Of a stretch of DNA of 64,000 bases, positions 8,364-16,919 are shown piece after piece. The translations under genes and the position numbers were made by a program. The notes under the pieces are model-generated. The model worked only from the letters and a program-made list of their open reading frames with translations. It was not told the origin of the DNA and did not search any database. The DNA is taken from positions 45,395 to 109,394 of the forward strand of contig NZ_JANPLK010000068.1 of assembly GCF_031426495.1 (NCBI RefSeq), read 5' to 3'. Position 1 is the first letter of the stretch; each line of letters begins with the position of its first letter. The stretch comes from Gemmatimonas sp. (GTDB taxonomy: Bacteria > Gemmatimonadota > Gemmatimonadetes > Gemmatimonadales > Gemmatimonadaceae).

Positions 8364-9230
8364 GTGCGTGTGCGAGTACTGATCGTTGACGATGAAAGTC
8401 TGGCGCGGCAGCGCGTTCGCCGACTCTTGCAGACTGAGGCGGATGTGGATGTGGTCGGCGAAGCGGAGAGCGGCCATGAGGCCGTTGCGCTGATTCGCGA
8501 GCTGCAGCCCGATCTCGTCTGCCTCGACGTGCAGATGCCGGGGCTCGACGGATTCGGCGTGCTACGCGAACTCGACGGCGGTCACGTCCCCATGGTCTTG
8601 TTCATCACGGCGTACGACGAGCATGCGCAGCGCGCCTTCGACGTGCACGCCGTCGACTACGTGTTGAAGCCGGTCGATGAAGACCGCTTCAGGGCGGCCT
8701 TCGACAAGGCGCGCAAGCATCGCGCGAACGCTGTGGCCGCCGAGCGCCTCGGTGAGCTGCTGGAGACCGTGCGGCGTCTCGCGGACGGCGGTGCGGCGAT
8801 GGCCGACGCTCGCGGGGACGTCGGCGCGTCCGGCAACGGACAGGCGATCGGCGCGGGGGGCAATAGCGCCGGCGCCAACGTCGCGGCCACCAACGGACGC
8901 TACGCGAGCCGCATCCTGGTCAAGCAGGACGGTCGCATGTTCTTTGTGAAAACGTCAGAGATCGACTGGATCGAAGCCGACCGCAACTACGTGCGACTGC
9001 ATGTCGGTAAGACCTCGCACACGATCCGAGAGCGCATCAGCCATCTCGAGGAAACGCTCGACCCGAGATTGTTCGCGCGCATTCATCGCTCCACGATCGT
9101 GAATCTCAATCGGGTGCGCGAGATGCAGCAGTGGTTCTCCGGCGACTACGTCGTCATCCTCGAAGACGGAACGCGACTGCGACTGAGCCGCCACTACCGC
9201 GATCGCGTCGAGAAACAGGTCGGCGTGTAA
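8364..9230 (+). CDS. LytTR-family response regulator
   Basis: This 288-residue regulator starts at GTG 8364, with a strong Shine-Dalgarno (GGAGG at 8350-8354) just upstream. The receiver domain (residues 1-125) has VLIVDDES acidic residues, phosphoacceptor Asp in PDLVCLDVQMPG, and the YVLKPVDE lysine. A Gly/Ala/Asn-rich linker (about 148-175) leads to a LytTR DNA-binding domain containing IDWIEADRNYVRLHVG and FARIHRSTIVNLNRV. LytTR proteins bind direct repeats in promoters. Its divergent neighbour is the cognate-type LytS kinase. Confidence 0.92.
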   Translation: MRVRVLIVDDESLARQRVRRLLQTEADVDVVGEAESGHEAVALIRELQPDLVCLDVQMPGLDGFGVLRELDGGHVPMVLFITAYDEHAQRAFDVHAVDYVLKPVDEDRFRAAFDKARKHRANAVAAERLGELLETVRRLADGGAAMADARGDVGASGNGQAIGAGGNSAGANVAATNGRYASRILVKQDGRMFFVKTSEIDWIEADRNYVRLHVGKTSHTIRERISHLEETLDPRLFARIHRSTIVNLNRVREMQQWFSGDYVVILEDGTRLRLSRHYRDRVEKQVGV

Positions 9231-9242
9231 CTCGGCCGTGCA

Positions 9243-9270
9243 GCCCGCGCGCCCCAATCGGCGCGCGGGC
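9243..9270 (+). terminator. Strong hairpin terminator after the LytTR regulator
   Basis: A perfect 11-bp GC stem (GCCCGCGCGCC / GGCGCGCGGGC) with a 6-base loop lies 12 bases after the regulator stop codon. There is no clear U-tract, so termination may be factor-assisted. Confidence 0.65.
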
Positions 9271-9391
9271 AGTCGCGTTCCCGAGGCGACCCAATGGTCC
9301 GGTCAGGAGTATCATTCGGCAGCCCCCTGGATGGTGTGTGATACGGTACACACTGAGGCGTGCAGGGTTCAGGCAAGCGTGAGTGAGACCG

Positions 9392-10333
9392 ATGTCGACC
9401 GTCCCGTCCGTCACCCCGATCAGTTGGCAGTCCCGGATCGTGCACCTCCTCGTGCGTGCGCGGATGCGTCCGCACGCGTACGCACCAATCGATCCTCGGT
9501 GGGTCCGCTCCGAAATGGGTCGGCCGCGCGCGGCGCGTCGGTGGATGGCCCGGTCTACCGGAGCCGCGCTGGAATCGCGCCCCGAAGGTCAGGGGTGGCC
9601 GGGCGGAGAGGTCGTGACGTGGCCCGGCCACGAGCCGGGGGCGCCGGTGCTGTTGTATCTGCACGGGGGCGGCTACATCGCCTGTTCGCCGGAGACGCAC
9701 CGGCCGCTGGTCTCCTCACTCGTGCGACGCATCCGGGGACGGGCGTTCGTGCCACGCTATCGGCTGGCGCCCGAGCATCCGTTTCCGGCCGCGCTGCACG
9801 ACGCCATGGCCGCGTACCGCTATCTCCTCGATGTGGAGCGCATCGCGCCGGCGCAGATCGTGATTGCCGGCGATTCGGCTGGTGGTGGGCTCGCCCTGGC
9901 GCTGGCGTTGGCGGTCCGTGATGAACGGTGGCCGAATCCGGCCGGACTCGTGGCGTTCAGTCCGTGGACCGATCTCGCCGCCACTGGTGGCTCGCTCGAG
10001 GAGAACACCGAGCGATGCGCTATGTTCGCCGGCGAGACCATCCGACGTGCCGCGCGATTCTATGTCGGTGATGCCGATCCAACGTTGCCGTTGATCTCCC
10101 CGTTGTACGGCGACTTCCGCGGGTTGCCGCCTATGCTGGTGCACGCCAGCGAAGATGAAGTGTTACGCGATGATGCGGTTCGCGTGGCCGACGCAGCCCG
10201 TCGCGATGGTGTGGAGGTCGAACTACAGCTCTGGCCGCACGTGCCGCACGTGTGGCAGTTCTTTGCGGCCGTGCTGCCGGAAGCGCGCGCGTCGCTCGCC
10301 GCCACGACTCGTTTTGTGCTCGCACGCATGTAG
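9392..10333 (+). CDS. Alpha/beta hydrolase, HSL-family esterase
   Basis: This 313-residue esterase is counted from ATG 9392 (GTG 9383 is also possible). It shows the hormone-sensitive-lipase signature: oxyanion-hole LYLHGGGYIACSPETHRPL, nucleophile elbow IAGDSAGGGLALALA, acid in HASEDEVLRDDA and His in WPHVPHVWQFFA. No signal peptide is visible, so a cytoplasmic carboxylesterase acting on short or medium acyl esters is expected. The gene stands alone behind a terminator. Confidence 0.88.
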   Translation: MSTVPSVTPISWQSRIVHLLVRARMRPHAYAPIDPRWVRSEMGRPRAARRWMARSTGAALESRPEGQGWPGGEVVTWPGHEPGAPVLLYLHGGGYIACSPETHRPLVSSLVRRIRGRAFVPRYRLAPEHPFPAALHDAMAAYRYLLDVERIAPAQIVIAGDSAGGGLALALALAVRDERWPNPAGLVAFSPWTDLAATGGSLEENTERCAMFAGETIRRAARFYVGDADPTLPLISPLYGDFRGLPPMLVHASEDEVLRDDAVRVADAARRDGVEVELQLWPHVPHVWQFFAAVLPEARASLAATTRFVLARM

Positions 10334-10473
10334 CCAACACGCCTGCCGCTTCGCGTTCGACGGCGATTTTGTGTGTGTCACATCACGGGGTGTTGGTATG
10401 GTGGAACATCGACGTCTCGCACTGTGACGGATCGTGACGCCTTTCGCTACGATGCGTCCAGCGAGCAACGACC

Positions 10474-10764
10474 GTGAGCCACTCAGACATCTTCCCGACC
10501 TATCGTCCGCCGGACTGGTACCCACTGCAGCGCGCCCTCGCGCTGGTGTTCGGTACCGCCGCCATCGACGCGACCGCCTCCTTCTGGTTCATCGGATTCG
10601 TCCAGGGACCGGCTGATGTGGGCGAACTCCGGCTGTACGAGTACAGCACGACGCGGCGACGCATTGCCCTCGATCGCAATGGGGGCGCCTATCGCTGGTT
10701 CGACGAGATCGGTGGGTACAGCCGCGTGGATCACGAGGAAGCGTTGATCGGAGCGCTGGTCTGA
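10474..10764 (+). CDS. Hypothetical protein, 96 residues
   Basis: The reading frame starts at GTG 10474 and ends with TGA. Its composition is coding-like with many aromatic residues (RPPDWYPLQRAL, AYRWFDEIGGYSRVDHEE). It has no signal peptide or membrane helix and no recognised domain. It lies between two plus-strand genes and may be the first gene of the TPR-protein transcript. Function is unknown. Confidence 0.5.
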   Translation: MSHSDIFPTYRPPDWYPLQRALALVFGTAAIDATASFWFIGFVQGPADVGELRLYEYSTTRRRIALDRNGGAYRWFDEIGGYSRVDHEEALIGALV

Positions 10765-10819
10765 CCGGGAGCGAGGGGTTCATGGAATTCCTCGGCGACG
10801 CAGCCGATACTTCTTGCAC

Positions 10820-12745
10820 ATGCCCCCGGATATCCCCGGCGTAGGCGCGAGTCCGCGTCTGCTGCCGTCGTCGCCGATCGGCCCCACGGTCTTGCCTGGG
10901 GCCGTGCCCCCAGGGCCCTCAGGCCCGGTCACACCGCCAACGGCGGTCGTTCCGGTGGGCCCGGCCGGTACTCGCGATGCGTCCACGACGCCATCGCCGC
11001 TGGGGCGCAGTGGGCTCGACCTGTTTGATATCCTCGGCACCACCGACGTGCTGGTGGGGCGCAGCGCCGTGGCGCCGGTGGCGCTCGATGTCGGACTCGA
11101 GACGGCCCGCGGCGCGTTGCTGCGCGGCCTCGCCGCCGAATCGCTGGCGACGCTGGACGGCGTCTGGGAGGGCGCGCAGCTCACGGAGGAGGGTTGGTAT
11201 CTCCGCAGCAGCGCACTGACCGTGCTGGGACTTCCGGGCGAAGCGGAGCGCGTGTCCACGGAGGCGCTGCAGCTCAAACCGTCGTCCATCGCCCTCCGTT
11301 TCGTCCAATCGTTGGCTCGACTCACCGCCGGCGACGTGCCGGGCGCCCGTAGCGCGATCGCCGCCGCCGTTGAGCAGCAGGTCACGCATCCCGTGCTACT
11401 GATGCAGCAGGTCATCGTGCTCGCGCGTCAGGGCAACCGCAGCGAGGCCGAGCGACTGCTGCAACAGGTCATGCGCGTGTTCCCGGATCATCCCGCCATC
11501 GAGTTCGCGCGCAGCGCGCTGCGCTCGATCGCGGCGGACCACACCCGCAGTGCGTCACGCCGTGCCTTCGGCGGTCGTGTCGATGAACCGTCGCCATTCA
11601 CCACGGGCGATCACGAAGTGTTCGAGGCGTTCAGCGCTGCCTCGCGCGATGTCGAGCGGGCGCCCGAGGTCTCCGACGAGCCGTCGCGGCGCAATGCGGC
11701 AGACGAGGTCACGGCTGATGCGCCGCCTCGGGCCACGAGCGACGTTGACGATCGTACGATCCATGGTGCCGCCGAGGACGCGATGACCGGCAATGTCGCC
11801 GAGCGTGCCGTGGCGCGTCTTGGCGCGCGCGTTGCGACGCTGTCCGTCAGCGATGCGGTGCGCGAGGGTCGCGTGTTGATTCGCGCGTTCAGCGCGGGCG
11901 GGTCGATGGCCGGTGCGTGCACCCCTGAGCAGGCGCACGCCGCGCGCGGCATCCTCACCGCTCTCGTCTTCGCGCTCAGCAACGGCGGAGGGGTCACACG
12001 GACTGCCGACGGCGCGTCTCCTTTGGAAGTGCTGATGGCGCAGTGGCTGCCCCTCATGCAGGCCGAGCGATTCGAGGATGCGGGTCGGTTGCTGCGCCGG
12101 CTGGGGTCGAGTATTCCTGATGCGCAGCGGCGACTGTTGACCGCGTGCACACAGTGGCCAACGGAGACGGCCGCGCGCGACGATCGCGAGCGGGCCATCC
12201 GGGCCTTCGGCACGGGTGAGTACGAGGCGTTGGTGCAGGGCGAGCCGACGAAGGGCCCACTGATTCCGGTGCGACTGGGACTCGCGCTCCTCGAGGAGCG
12301 CGCGCCTGATCGGCTCGCGGAACGACCGCGTGATGGGGAGCGACCTGCCGCGGGCGATGCCCCGTCGCGTGCGCTCAGTGGCTGGATTGAGCGTCCGCAT
12401 GAACTGATGACGAGCACGACGATCGGAGCGACGACGGGCTCGCTGACGCCGAGGCGCGTGACACCGCACGGGCTGGCGGCGGGCGCGTTGGACGCCGACG
12501 GGCGCGGTTGGGGCGCGGCAATGGCGGCTGCCTCGCTGCAGCCTCGGCCGCGCGACGAGGGGGCCGGCATGCGGATCGCGGCGCTGTTGTGCGTGATCAT
12601 CGCCGCTGGTGCGGGAATGTCGGGCTCGGGGGCCATCGCGGTGGCCTTCGGGATCGGAGCCGCCTGGCTCGGGATCCGTCGGAGCGGGCGGTCGGGTGCA
12701 CATCCGGATGGGGCCGGCGACCGCGACACGACTGGGGCCGATTAG
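10820..12745 (+). CDS. Large TPR-like protein with C-terminal membrane segment
   Basis: This 641-residue protein is counted from ATG 10820. A Pro/Gly-rich N-terminus is followed by helical repeats resembling tetratricopeptide units (residues about 90-240, e.g. ALLRGLAAESLATLDGVW and RSEAERLLQQVMRVFPDHPAIEFAR). A long disordered Ala/Asp/Arg stretch comes next, then a second helical region. The C-terminus has a hydrophobic hairpin (AALLCVIIAAGAGMSGSGAIAVAFGIGAAW) and a charged tail. It may be a membrane-anchored scaffold. It resembles in layout the TPR protein gene at 35254-36783. No function can be assigned. Confidence 0.65.
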   Translation: MPPDIPGVGASPRLLPSSPIGPTVLPGAVPPGPSGPVTPPTAVVPVGPAGTRDASTTPSPLGRSGLDLFDILGTTDVLVGRSAVAPVALDVGLETARGALLRGLAAESLATLDGVWEGAQLTEEGWYLRSSALTVLGLPGEAERVSTEALQLKPSSIALRFVQSLARLTAGDVPGARSAIAAAVEQQVTHPVLLMQQVIVLARQGNRSEAERLLQQVMRVFPDHPAIEFARSALRSIAADHTRSASRRAFGGRVDEPSPFTTGDHEVFEAFSAASRDVERAPEVSDEPSRRNAADEVTADAPPRATSDVDDRTIHGAAEDAMTGNVAERAVARLGARVATLSVSDAVREGRVLIRAFSAGGSMAGACTPEQAHAARGILTALVFALSNGGGVTRTADGASPLEVLMAQWLPLMQAERFEDAGRLLRRLGSSIPDAQRRLLTACTQWPTETAARDDRERAIRAFGTGEYEALVQGEPTKGPLIPVRLGLALLEERAPDRLAERPRDGERPAAGDAPSRALSGWIERPHELMTSTTIGATTGSLTPRRVTPHGLAAGALDADGRGWGAAMAAASLQPRPRDEGAGMRIAALLCVIIAAGAGMSGSGAIAVAFGIGAAWLGIRRSGRSGAHPDGAGDRDTTGAD

Positions 12746-12846
12746 ATTCCCCTCGGCGTCGGCTGGCTTCGGTCGGCAACGCCCCATTGGCCGCGCACCT
12801 GCGCGCCGTCGTCGCTGTCCCATTCCGAACAGAGTCGTTCATCCTC

Positions 12847-13833
12847 ATGGCCCAGTCCACGTCCGCGCCCGTCACGGCGTTTCTCCGTCATCATTACCGT
12901 CATTTCAACGCGGCCGCGCTCATCGACGCCGCCGATGGCTACGTGCGCCATCTCGAAGCGGGCAACAAGATGATGATCACGCTGGCCGGCGCGATGAGCA
13001 CCGCCGAGATCGGGCTCTCGCTGGCGGAAATGATTCGGCAGGACAAGGTCCACGCCATCACGTGCACCGGCGCGAATCTCGAAGAGGATATTTACAACCT
13101 CGTCGCGCACGATCATTACGCGCGCGTGCCGAACTACCGCGACCTCACGCCGCAGGACGAGCAGGCGTTGCTGGAGAAGCACTTCAATCGCGTGACCGAC
13201 ACCTGCATCCCGGAAGCGGAAGCGATCCGTCGGATCGAAAAGGCGATCCTCGACGAGTGGACGGCGGCTGATCAGGCGGGTGAGAGCTACTTCCCGCACG
13301 AGTTCATGTACCGGATTCTCCTGAGCGGCAAGCTCGAGGAGTTCTATCAGATCGATCCAAAGAACTCGTGGATGCTCGCCGCCGCGCAGAAGAACCTGCC
13401 GATCATCGTGCCGGGCTGGGAAGACTCGACCACCGGCAACATCTTTGCCTCGCACGTGATCGACGGCAACATCAAGAACGTGCACACGGTGAAGGGCGGC
13501 ATTCAGTACATGATGTATCTCGCCGATCACTACACCGAAGTCACGAAGGATTCGTCGATGGGCTTCTTCCAGATCGGCGGTGGCATTGCCGGCGACTTCC
13601 CGATCTGCGTGGTGCCGATGTTGCATCAGGATCTGCAGCGCACGGAAGTCCCGCTGTGGGGCTACTTCTGTCAGATCAGCGATTCGACGACGTCGTACGG
13701 CTCGTACTCGGGGGCAGTGCCGAACGAGAAGATCACGTGGGGCAAGCTCGGCATCGAGACGCCCAAGTACATCATCGAGAGCGACGCGAGCATCGTGGCG
13801 CCGTTGGTATTTGCGATCGTGCTCGGTCAGTAG
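12847..13833 (+). CDS. Deoxyhypusine synthase-like protein
   Basis: This 328-residue protein belongs to the deoxyhypusine/homospermidine synthase superfamily, which transfers the aminobutyl group of spermidine through a Lys imine using NAD. Recognisable parts are the NAD/spermidine motifs ITLAGAMSTAEIG, HAITCTGANLEEDI and VPGWEDSTTGNIF. The C-terminal ITWGKLGIETPKYIIESDAS places Lys300 where the catalytic Lys of eukaryotic enzymes lies (SWGKI). Bacterial members generally make or rearrange polyamines rather than modify eIF5A. The EF-P of this window has no Lys at its tip, which fits that view. The start is ATG 12847. Confidence 0.85.
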   Translation: MAQSTSAPVTAFLRHHYRHFNAAALIDAADGYVRHLEAGNKMMITLAGAMSTAEIGLSLAEMIRQDKVHAITCTGANLEEDIYNLVAHDHYARVPNYRDLTPQDEQALLEKHFNRVTDTCIPEAEAIRRIEKAILDEWTAADQAGESYFPHEFMYRILLSGKLEEFYQIDPKNSWMLAAAQKNLPIIVPGWEDSTTGNIFASHVIDGNIKNVHTVKGGIQYMMYLADHYTEVTKDSSMGFFQIGGGIAGDFPICVVPMLHQDLQRTEVPLWGYFCQISDSTTSYGSYSGAVPNEKITWGKLGIETPKYIIESDASIVAPLVFAIVLGQ

Positions 13834-13842
13834 TCGGTTTGC

Positions 13843-14724
13843 CTACGGCAGCGTGTCCAAGTCGACCTTGGGCACGCGAAGCCGCTGCCCCACTTTGATC
13901 TCATCGGTCGACAGCTGATTCAGCTGTCGCAGCACATCAGGCGAGGTGCGGAAGCGTCGCGCGAGTCCGGTCAGTGTTTCGCCGCGCTGCACGATGTACC
14001 GCACGTACAGTGCTGCCGGCGGGGCAGGGGCGCGCGTGGTCGCGCTCAACGCCTCTTCGTCGCGGGTGACGGATCGCCGCGCTGCAGCACTCGCCTGCGA
14101 CACGCGCAGCGCTGATGTCCACGAGTCATCGTCGACGATGAAGTCGACCTGCGCGGCGGGAGTGCGTAGCTTCAGGCCGCGGCCGTATCCGCGGAAGAGC
14201 GTGCGCGGCTCGAGCGTGAAGGCCGCGTCGAACGGGTAGCTCTCCACCAACAGTTCGGTTGGACCATCTTCGCGCGGACGCAGCAGCGGTGTCGGTGGCG
14301 CGCCCACGTACAGCAACCGCCGGTTGGTCGCGACGACCACGCCGAACGACTCGCGCCACATGTCGGTCCAGCGTCGTTGTGAGGCGAAGGCTCGCGCCAC
14401 CACACGCTCGTCCGGCCCCAGCTGCGACAGAACCTCCTGCTGCGCTGCCTCGCGGGCCGTTCGACGGGCGCCGATTGGCGGGACGATCGCCGCCGCGGCC
14501 ACGAGTCCCGCTGTGCCAAGCAGGGCGGTACTGCTCGTGAGCGCCACCAGCAGCCGGACCCACGGGCTGCGCTGCCGGCGGGCTGGCGGTGCGGCCGCAC
14601 CTGCCCGGAGCCAGCCCGCCCGCCGAGGCGACGAGGCCGCCCCAGCAGACTCGGCGGACGCCGCCGTATCGAGCGCTGCCGTTGCGTTCTCCACAGGGTT
14701 GGCGGACGGATCATGGATAGCCAT
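13843..14724 (-). CDS. Membrane protein with C-terminal LysM domain
   Basis: From ATG 14724 (TTG 14754 possible) the product has 293 residues. An Ala-rich N-terminus leads to one membrane helix (LLVALTSSTALLGTAGLVAAAAIV), then a unique middle domain with NRRLLYVGAPPTPLLRP resembling PH-like domains. The C-terminal LysM domain (VRYIVQRGETLTGLARRFRTSP, then QRLRVPKVDLDTLP) should bind peptidoglycan. It is likely an inner-membrane protein reaching into the periplasm. The gene diverges from the LacI-type regulator gene. Confidence 0.75.
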   Translation of the reverse strand: MAIHDPSANPVENATAALDTAASAESAGAASSPRRAGWLRAGAAAPPARRQRSPWVRLLVALTSSTALLGTAGLVAAAAIVPPIGARRTAREAAQQEVLSQLGPDERVVARAFASQRRWTDMWRESFGVVVATNRRLLYVGAPPTPLLRPREDGPTELLVESYPFDAAFTLEPRTLFRGYGRGLKLRTPAAQVDFIVDDDSWTSALRVSQASAAARRSVTRDEEALSATTRAPAPPAALYVRYIVQRGETLTGLARRFRTSPDVLRQLNQLSTDEIKVGQRLRVPKVDLDTLP

Positions 14725-14781
14725 TGGCGAAAAATACCCACCGAGTTCTTCCAACAGAGACGAAGAAACTCAGCTGGGGGC

Positions 14782-14801
14782 TTGCCAATACGTATTTGCA
14801 G
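14782..14801. promoter_or_regulatory. LacI-type operator candidate
   Basis: An imperfect palindrome centred on CpG (core AATACGTATT, a perfect 10-bp palindrome at 14787-14796) lies 17 bases before the LacI-family start codon. The longer arms match at 8 of 10 pairs. LacI/PurR regulators bind such CG-centred palindromes, so this could mediate autoregulation and also act on the divergent LysM gene. Confidence 0.55.
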
Positions 14802-14817
14802 CACATTTTGCATCGCG

Positions 14818-15846
14818 ATGGCCCTCTCTCCTGCTGGGCGCCGCGTCACCATTCATGACGTCGCCGCCCGCGCCGCGGTCTCTCAGCCCACCGCGTCGCT
14901 CGTCCTGTCGAACCACCCGCGAGCCCGCGTGGCGCCCGCGACCAGGCAGCGCGTCCTCGACGCAGCCGCCGAGCTCGGCTATAAGCCGAATGTCGTCGCC
15001 AGGTCGCTGGCCAGCCGCCGGTCGTTCGCCTTGGGGGTCATCGTGCCGGATGTGCGGAACCCGTTCGTGGCCGACGTCATCACCGGGGCCGAGCGCGTCG
15101 CCGCCGACGCGGGCTATGCCGTACTGCTCTGCGATCAGTCCGCGCGCAGCGTCCGTCAACACCTCGACGTGCTTCGAGCCCGTCAGATCGACGGCGTGCT
15201 GCTGGATGCGGTCGGGGCCAGCACGCTCCCCGACGAGGCCCTCGCCGGCGTAAACGTCGTGCTGATCGACGAGCCGTCGGAGCGATGGCCGGGGATCGCG
15301 ACCGACGCCGTCATGGCCGGACGTCTGGCCGCGGAGCACTTGCTCGAACTCGGACACACGGAGATGGCCTTCATCGGTCCCGCCTCCGACGTCCACGCCT
15401 TCCGCATGCGCGAGCGCGGGTTCGTGGTGCGATTGCGTGAAGCGGGCATTTCGCTGCGCTCGGCGTGGCTCCGTCGCGCACCGGCCACGGTGACCGGCGG
15501 CCGCGAAGCCATGCGGCTGCTCCTCGCCACCGGACCTCGGCCCACCGCGGTGTTCTGCGCGAACGATCTGATGGCCATCGGTGCGCTCAAGCAGGCGCTC
15601 ACGGCGGGGTTGTCCTTGCCCGCCGATCTCTCCGTCGTCGGCTGCGATGACATCGAACTGGCGCGATATGTGACTCCTGAACTCACCACCATTTCCGTCC
15701 CCGCCCGCGAGCTCGGTGCACGCGCGGCCCGTCTGCTGCTCCAGCTCATCGAGCAGTCCACGCAGCGCGTCTCGGCCAGCCGCCTGTTGCCCGTGCGCCT
15801 CGTGACGCGCGGCAGCTCTGGACGCGCGCCGACGGCCGTCGCATGA
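14818..15846 (+). CDS. LacI-family transcriptional regulator
   Basis: From ATG 14818 the product has 342 residues. The N-terminal HTH is canonical: VTIHDVAARAAVSQPTASLV plus the hinge helix PNVVARSLASRRS. The remainder is a periplasmic-binding-protein-like sensor domain (LGVIVPDVRNPFVADVITGAE to VVGCDDIELARYVTPELTT). The effector is unknown; context suggests control of the acyl-chain genes immediately downstream. Its stop overlaps the start of the KAS III-like gene by four bases (ATGA), so the regulator and its neighbour are translationally coupled. Confidence 0.9.
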   Translation: MALSPAGRRVTIHDVAARAAVSQPTASLVLSNHPRARVAPATRQRVLDAAAELGYKPNVVARSLASRRSFALGVIVPDVRNPFVADVITGAERVAADAGYAVLLCDQSARSVRQHLDVLRARQIDGVLLDAVGASTLPDEALAGVNVVLIDEPSERWPGIATDAVMAGRLAAEHLLELGHTEMAFIGPASDVHAFRMRERGFVVRLREAGISLRSAWLRRAPATVTGGREAMRLLLATGPRPTAVFCANDLMAIGALKQALTAGLSLPADLSVVGCDDIELARYVTPELTTISVPARELGARAARLLLQLIEQSTQRVSASRLLPVRLVTRGSSGRAPTAVA

Positions 15847-16913
15847 CTTCGACGACGACAGGGGGCGTGGTCGCTCGTGGTCGCGAGGCCACGATCGTCG
15901 GCACCGGGAGCGCCGTGCCGTCTCGCCTCGTGACCAACGAGGAACTGTCGGCGCAACTCGGCGAGGATATCGATCCCTTCGTGCGGGGAACGCTCGGCAT
16001 CGCGCAGCGACACTGGTGTACGCCCGACGAAAGCACCGCCGATCTGGCCGAAGCGGCCGCACGTGCGGCCCTCACAGCCGCTGGACTTTCGCCGGCGCAG
16101 ATCGACCTGCTCATCGTGGCCACGGACACACCCGAGTATGTGTCGCCGGCCACGTCCTCGGTGGTGCATGGACGTCTTGGGCTCACGAATGCCGGGACGT
16201 TCGACCTGAACGCGGGGTGCGCCGGATTCGTGACCGCGATCGACACCGCGTGGAAGTACATCCGCGCCGACGAGCGCTACTCGCGCGTGCTGGTGATCGG
16301 TGCGTACGCGATGTCGAAATATCTGAATCCGCACGACAAGAAGACGCTCACGATCTTTGCCGACGGCGCCGGCGCTGCGGTGATCGAGGCCGGACCGGTG
16401 CCGGGTTTGCTTTCGTCGGAGCTGTTCGCCGATGGGCGCTACTGCGATGGTATGGGCGTGTTCGCCGGAGGCACGCACACGCCCATCACGCGCGAGATCC
16501 TCGACGAGAATGTGCAGCAGTATTTGCGCTTCGTGCAGAAGTATCCCGCCTCGGTGAACGAGGAGGGCTGGCCGCGCATCGTACAATCGGTGCTCGCCCG
16601 CACCGGCCACACGCCGAACGACGTCGATCTGTGGCTGTGGACGCAGGTCAATCGATCAACGATCGACGTGGTCATGCGGGGCCTCGGCCAGCCGCTCGCG
16701 CGTGCGCATACGATCATGCACAAGTGGGGCTACACCGGCTCCGCGTGCCTGCCGATGGCGCTTGATGACGCCGTACGGAGTGGGCGTGTAAAGGACGGCG
16801 ACTTGATCGTGCTCACGGGTTCAGGCGCCGGTCTCGCGATGGGCTCACTCGCCATGCGTTGGCGCGGCTCCGCAGTCGCCGCCCCGTCGCCGTTGCCCAC
16901 GACATCGGCGTAG
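15843..16913 (+). CDS. Ketoacyl-ACP synthase III-like protein with altered catalytic triad
   Basis: This 356-residue thiolase-fold protein resembles FabH. The nucleophile Cys126 is present in DLNAGCAGFV. The positions of the FabH His and Asn are changed: the HQAN motif reads WTQVN (Thr267) and the YGNTS motif reads WGYTG (Tyr297), while the 30-residue spacing is kept. His293 just before could substitute. Condensation chemistry may therefore differ, for example acyl transfer or a non-decarboxylating reaction. The gene overlaps the LacI-type gene and lies 6 bases before an acyl-CoA ligase gene, forming a three-gene operon. Confidence 0.82.
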   Translation: MTSTTTGGVVARGREATIVGTGSAVPSRLVTNEELSAQLGEDIDPFVRGTLGIAQRHWCTPDESTADLAEAAARAALTAAGLSPAQIDLLIVATDTPEYVSPATSSVVHGRLGLTNAGTFDLNAGCAGFVTAIDTAWKYIRADERYSRVLVIGAYAMSKYLNPHDKKTLTIFADGAGAAVIEAGPVPGLLSSELFADGRYCDGMGVFAGGTHTPITREILDENVQQYLRFVQKYPASVNEEGWPRIVQSVLARTGHTPNDVDLWLWTQVNRSTIDVVMRGLGQPLARAHTIMHKWGYTGSACLPMALDDAVRSGRVKDGDLIVLTGSGAGLAMGSLAMRWRGSAVAAPSPLPTTSA

Positions 16914-16919
16914 CACAGT

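Noticed and set aside
7944..8477. Long upstream extension of the LytS-type kinase frame, overlapping the LytTR gene
   Set aside because: It would overlap the 5' end of the regulator gene and its translation is basic/Ser-rich without a signal or domain.
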